Of a DNA stretch of 5,947 nucleotides, positions 5,905-5,947 are shown piece by piece. The notes beneath the pieces were generated by a model. The model was given only the letters and a program-made list of their open reading frames with translations, made no database searches and was not told where the DNA came from. This DNA comes from Lutibacter sp. Lineage in GTDB: Bacteria > Bacteroidota > Bacteroidia > Flavobacteriales > Flavobacteriaceae. The stretch lies in assembly GCA_002733285.1 (NCBI GenBank), contig NVVE01000002.1:20280-26226 (forward strand), in the 5' to 3' direction. The translations under genes were made by a program, and so were the position numbers. Each line of letters starts with the position of its first letter. Positions within the stretch are counted from its first letter, which is position 1.

Positions 5905-5945
5905 AAAAAAAGCGATTGGATTTTAAAATCCAATCGCTTTTTTTT
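5905..5945 (+). terminator. Bidirectional rho-independent terminator (40-bp perfect palindrome)
   Basis: A7-GCGATTGGATTTT (5905-5924) is followed directly by its exact reverse complement (5925-5944), ending in eight T residues (5938-5945). The GC-containing stem GCGATTGGAT/ATCCAATCGC with T-runs on both strands makes an efficient terminator either way. This suggests a convergent minus-strand gene just beyond the right edge. Confidence 0.92.
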
Positions 5946-5947
5946 AC

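Overview
The window is AT-rich (roughly 30% GC by eye) and looks like chromosomal DNA of a flavobacterium (phylum Bacteroidota). The thymidine kinase and alanine racemase have the sequence style of that group. A DUF4252-type lipoprotein is present, ribosome binding sites are weak or absent, and intergenic regions are AT-rich. No rRNA, tRNA, CRISPR array or intact insertion sequence was seen.

Layout. Positions 1-309 (+) hold the 3' end of a MOSC-domain protein gene. It converges on a minus-strand block read right to left: tdk (thymidine kinase, 2532-1915), alr (alanine racemase, 1925-819, overlapping tdk by 11 nt) and mscL (large-conductance mechanosensitive channel, 770-360). A hairpin with a U-tract at 308-336 closes this block. 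The three products serve nucleotide salvage, D-alanine supply for peptidoglycan, and relief from osmotic downshock; they look like one housekeeping transcription unit.

A 170-nt divergent intergenic region (2533-2702), carrying a 9+9 bp inverted repeat, separates tdk from a plus-strand series. That series contains a conserved but uncharacterised 243-residue protein (2703-3434), a D12-class (alpha-type) DNA adenine methyltransferase (3530-4525) and a predicted GT-A-fold glycosyltransferase (4522-5268). The last two genes overlap by ATGA and end at a strong terminator (5286-5326). No restriction endonuclease gene is visible beside the methyltransferase. Its start is peculiar: GTG immediately after an in-frame TAA, with an ATG-initiated reading frame in another phase running into it, which suggests a frameshifted N-terminus.

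After a short unexplained, relatively GC-rich intergenic stretch comes a DUF4252-like lipoprotein (5418-5891). The window closes with a perfect 40-bp palindrome that acts as a terminator on either strand. Most of the window is ordinary core genome. The methyltransferase-glycosyltransferase pair and the odd methyltransferase start are the parts most worth a second look.
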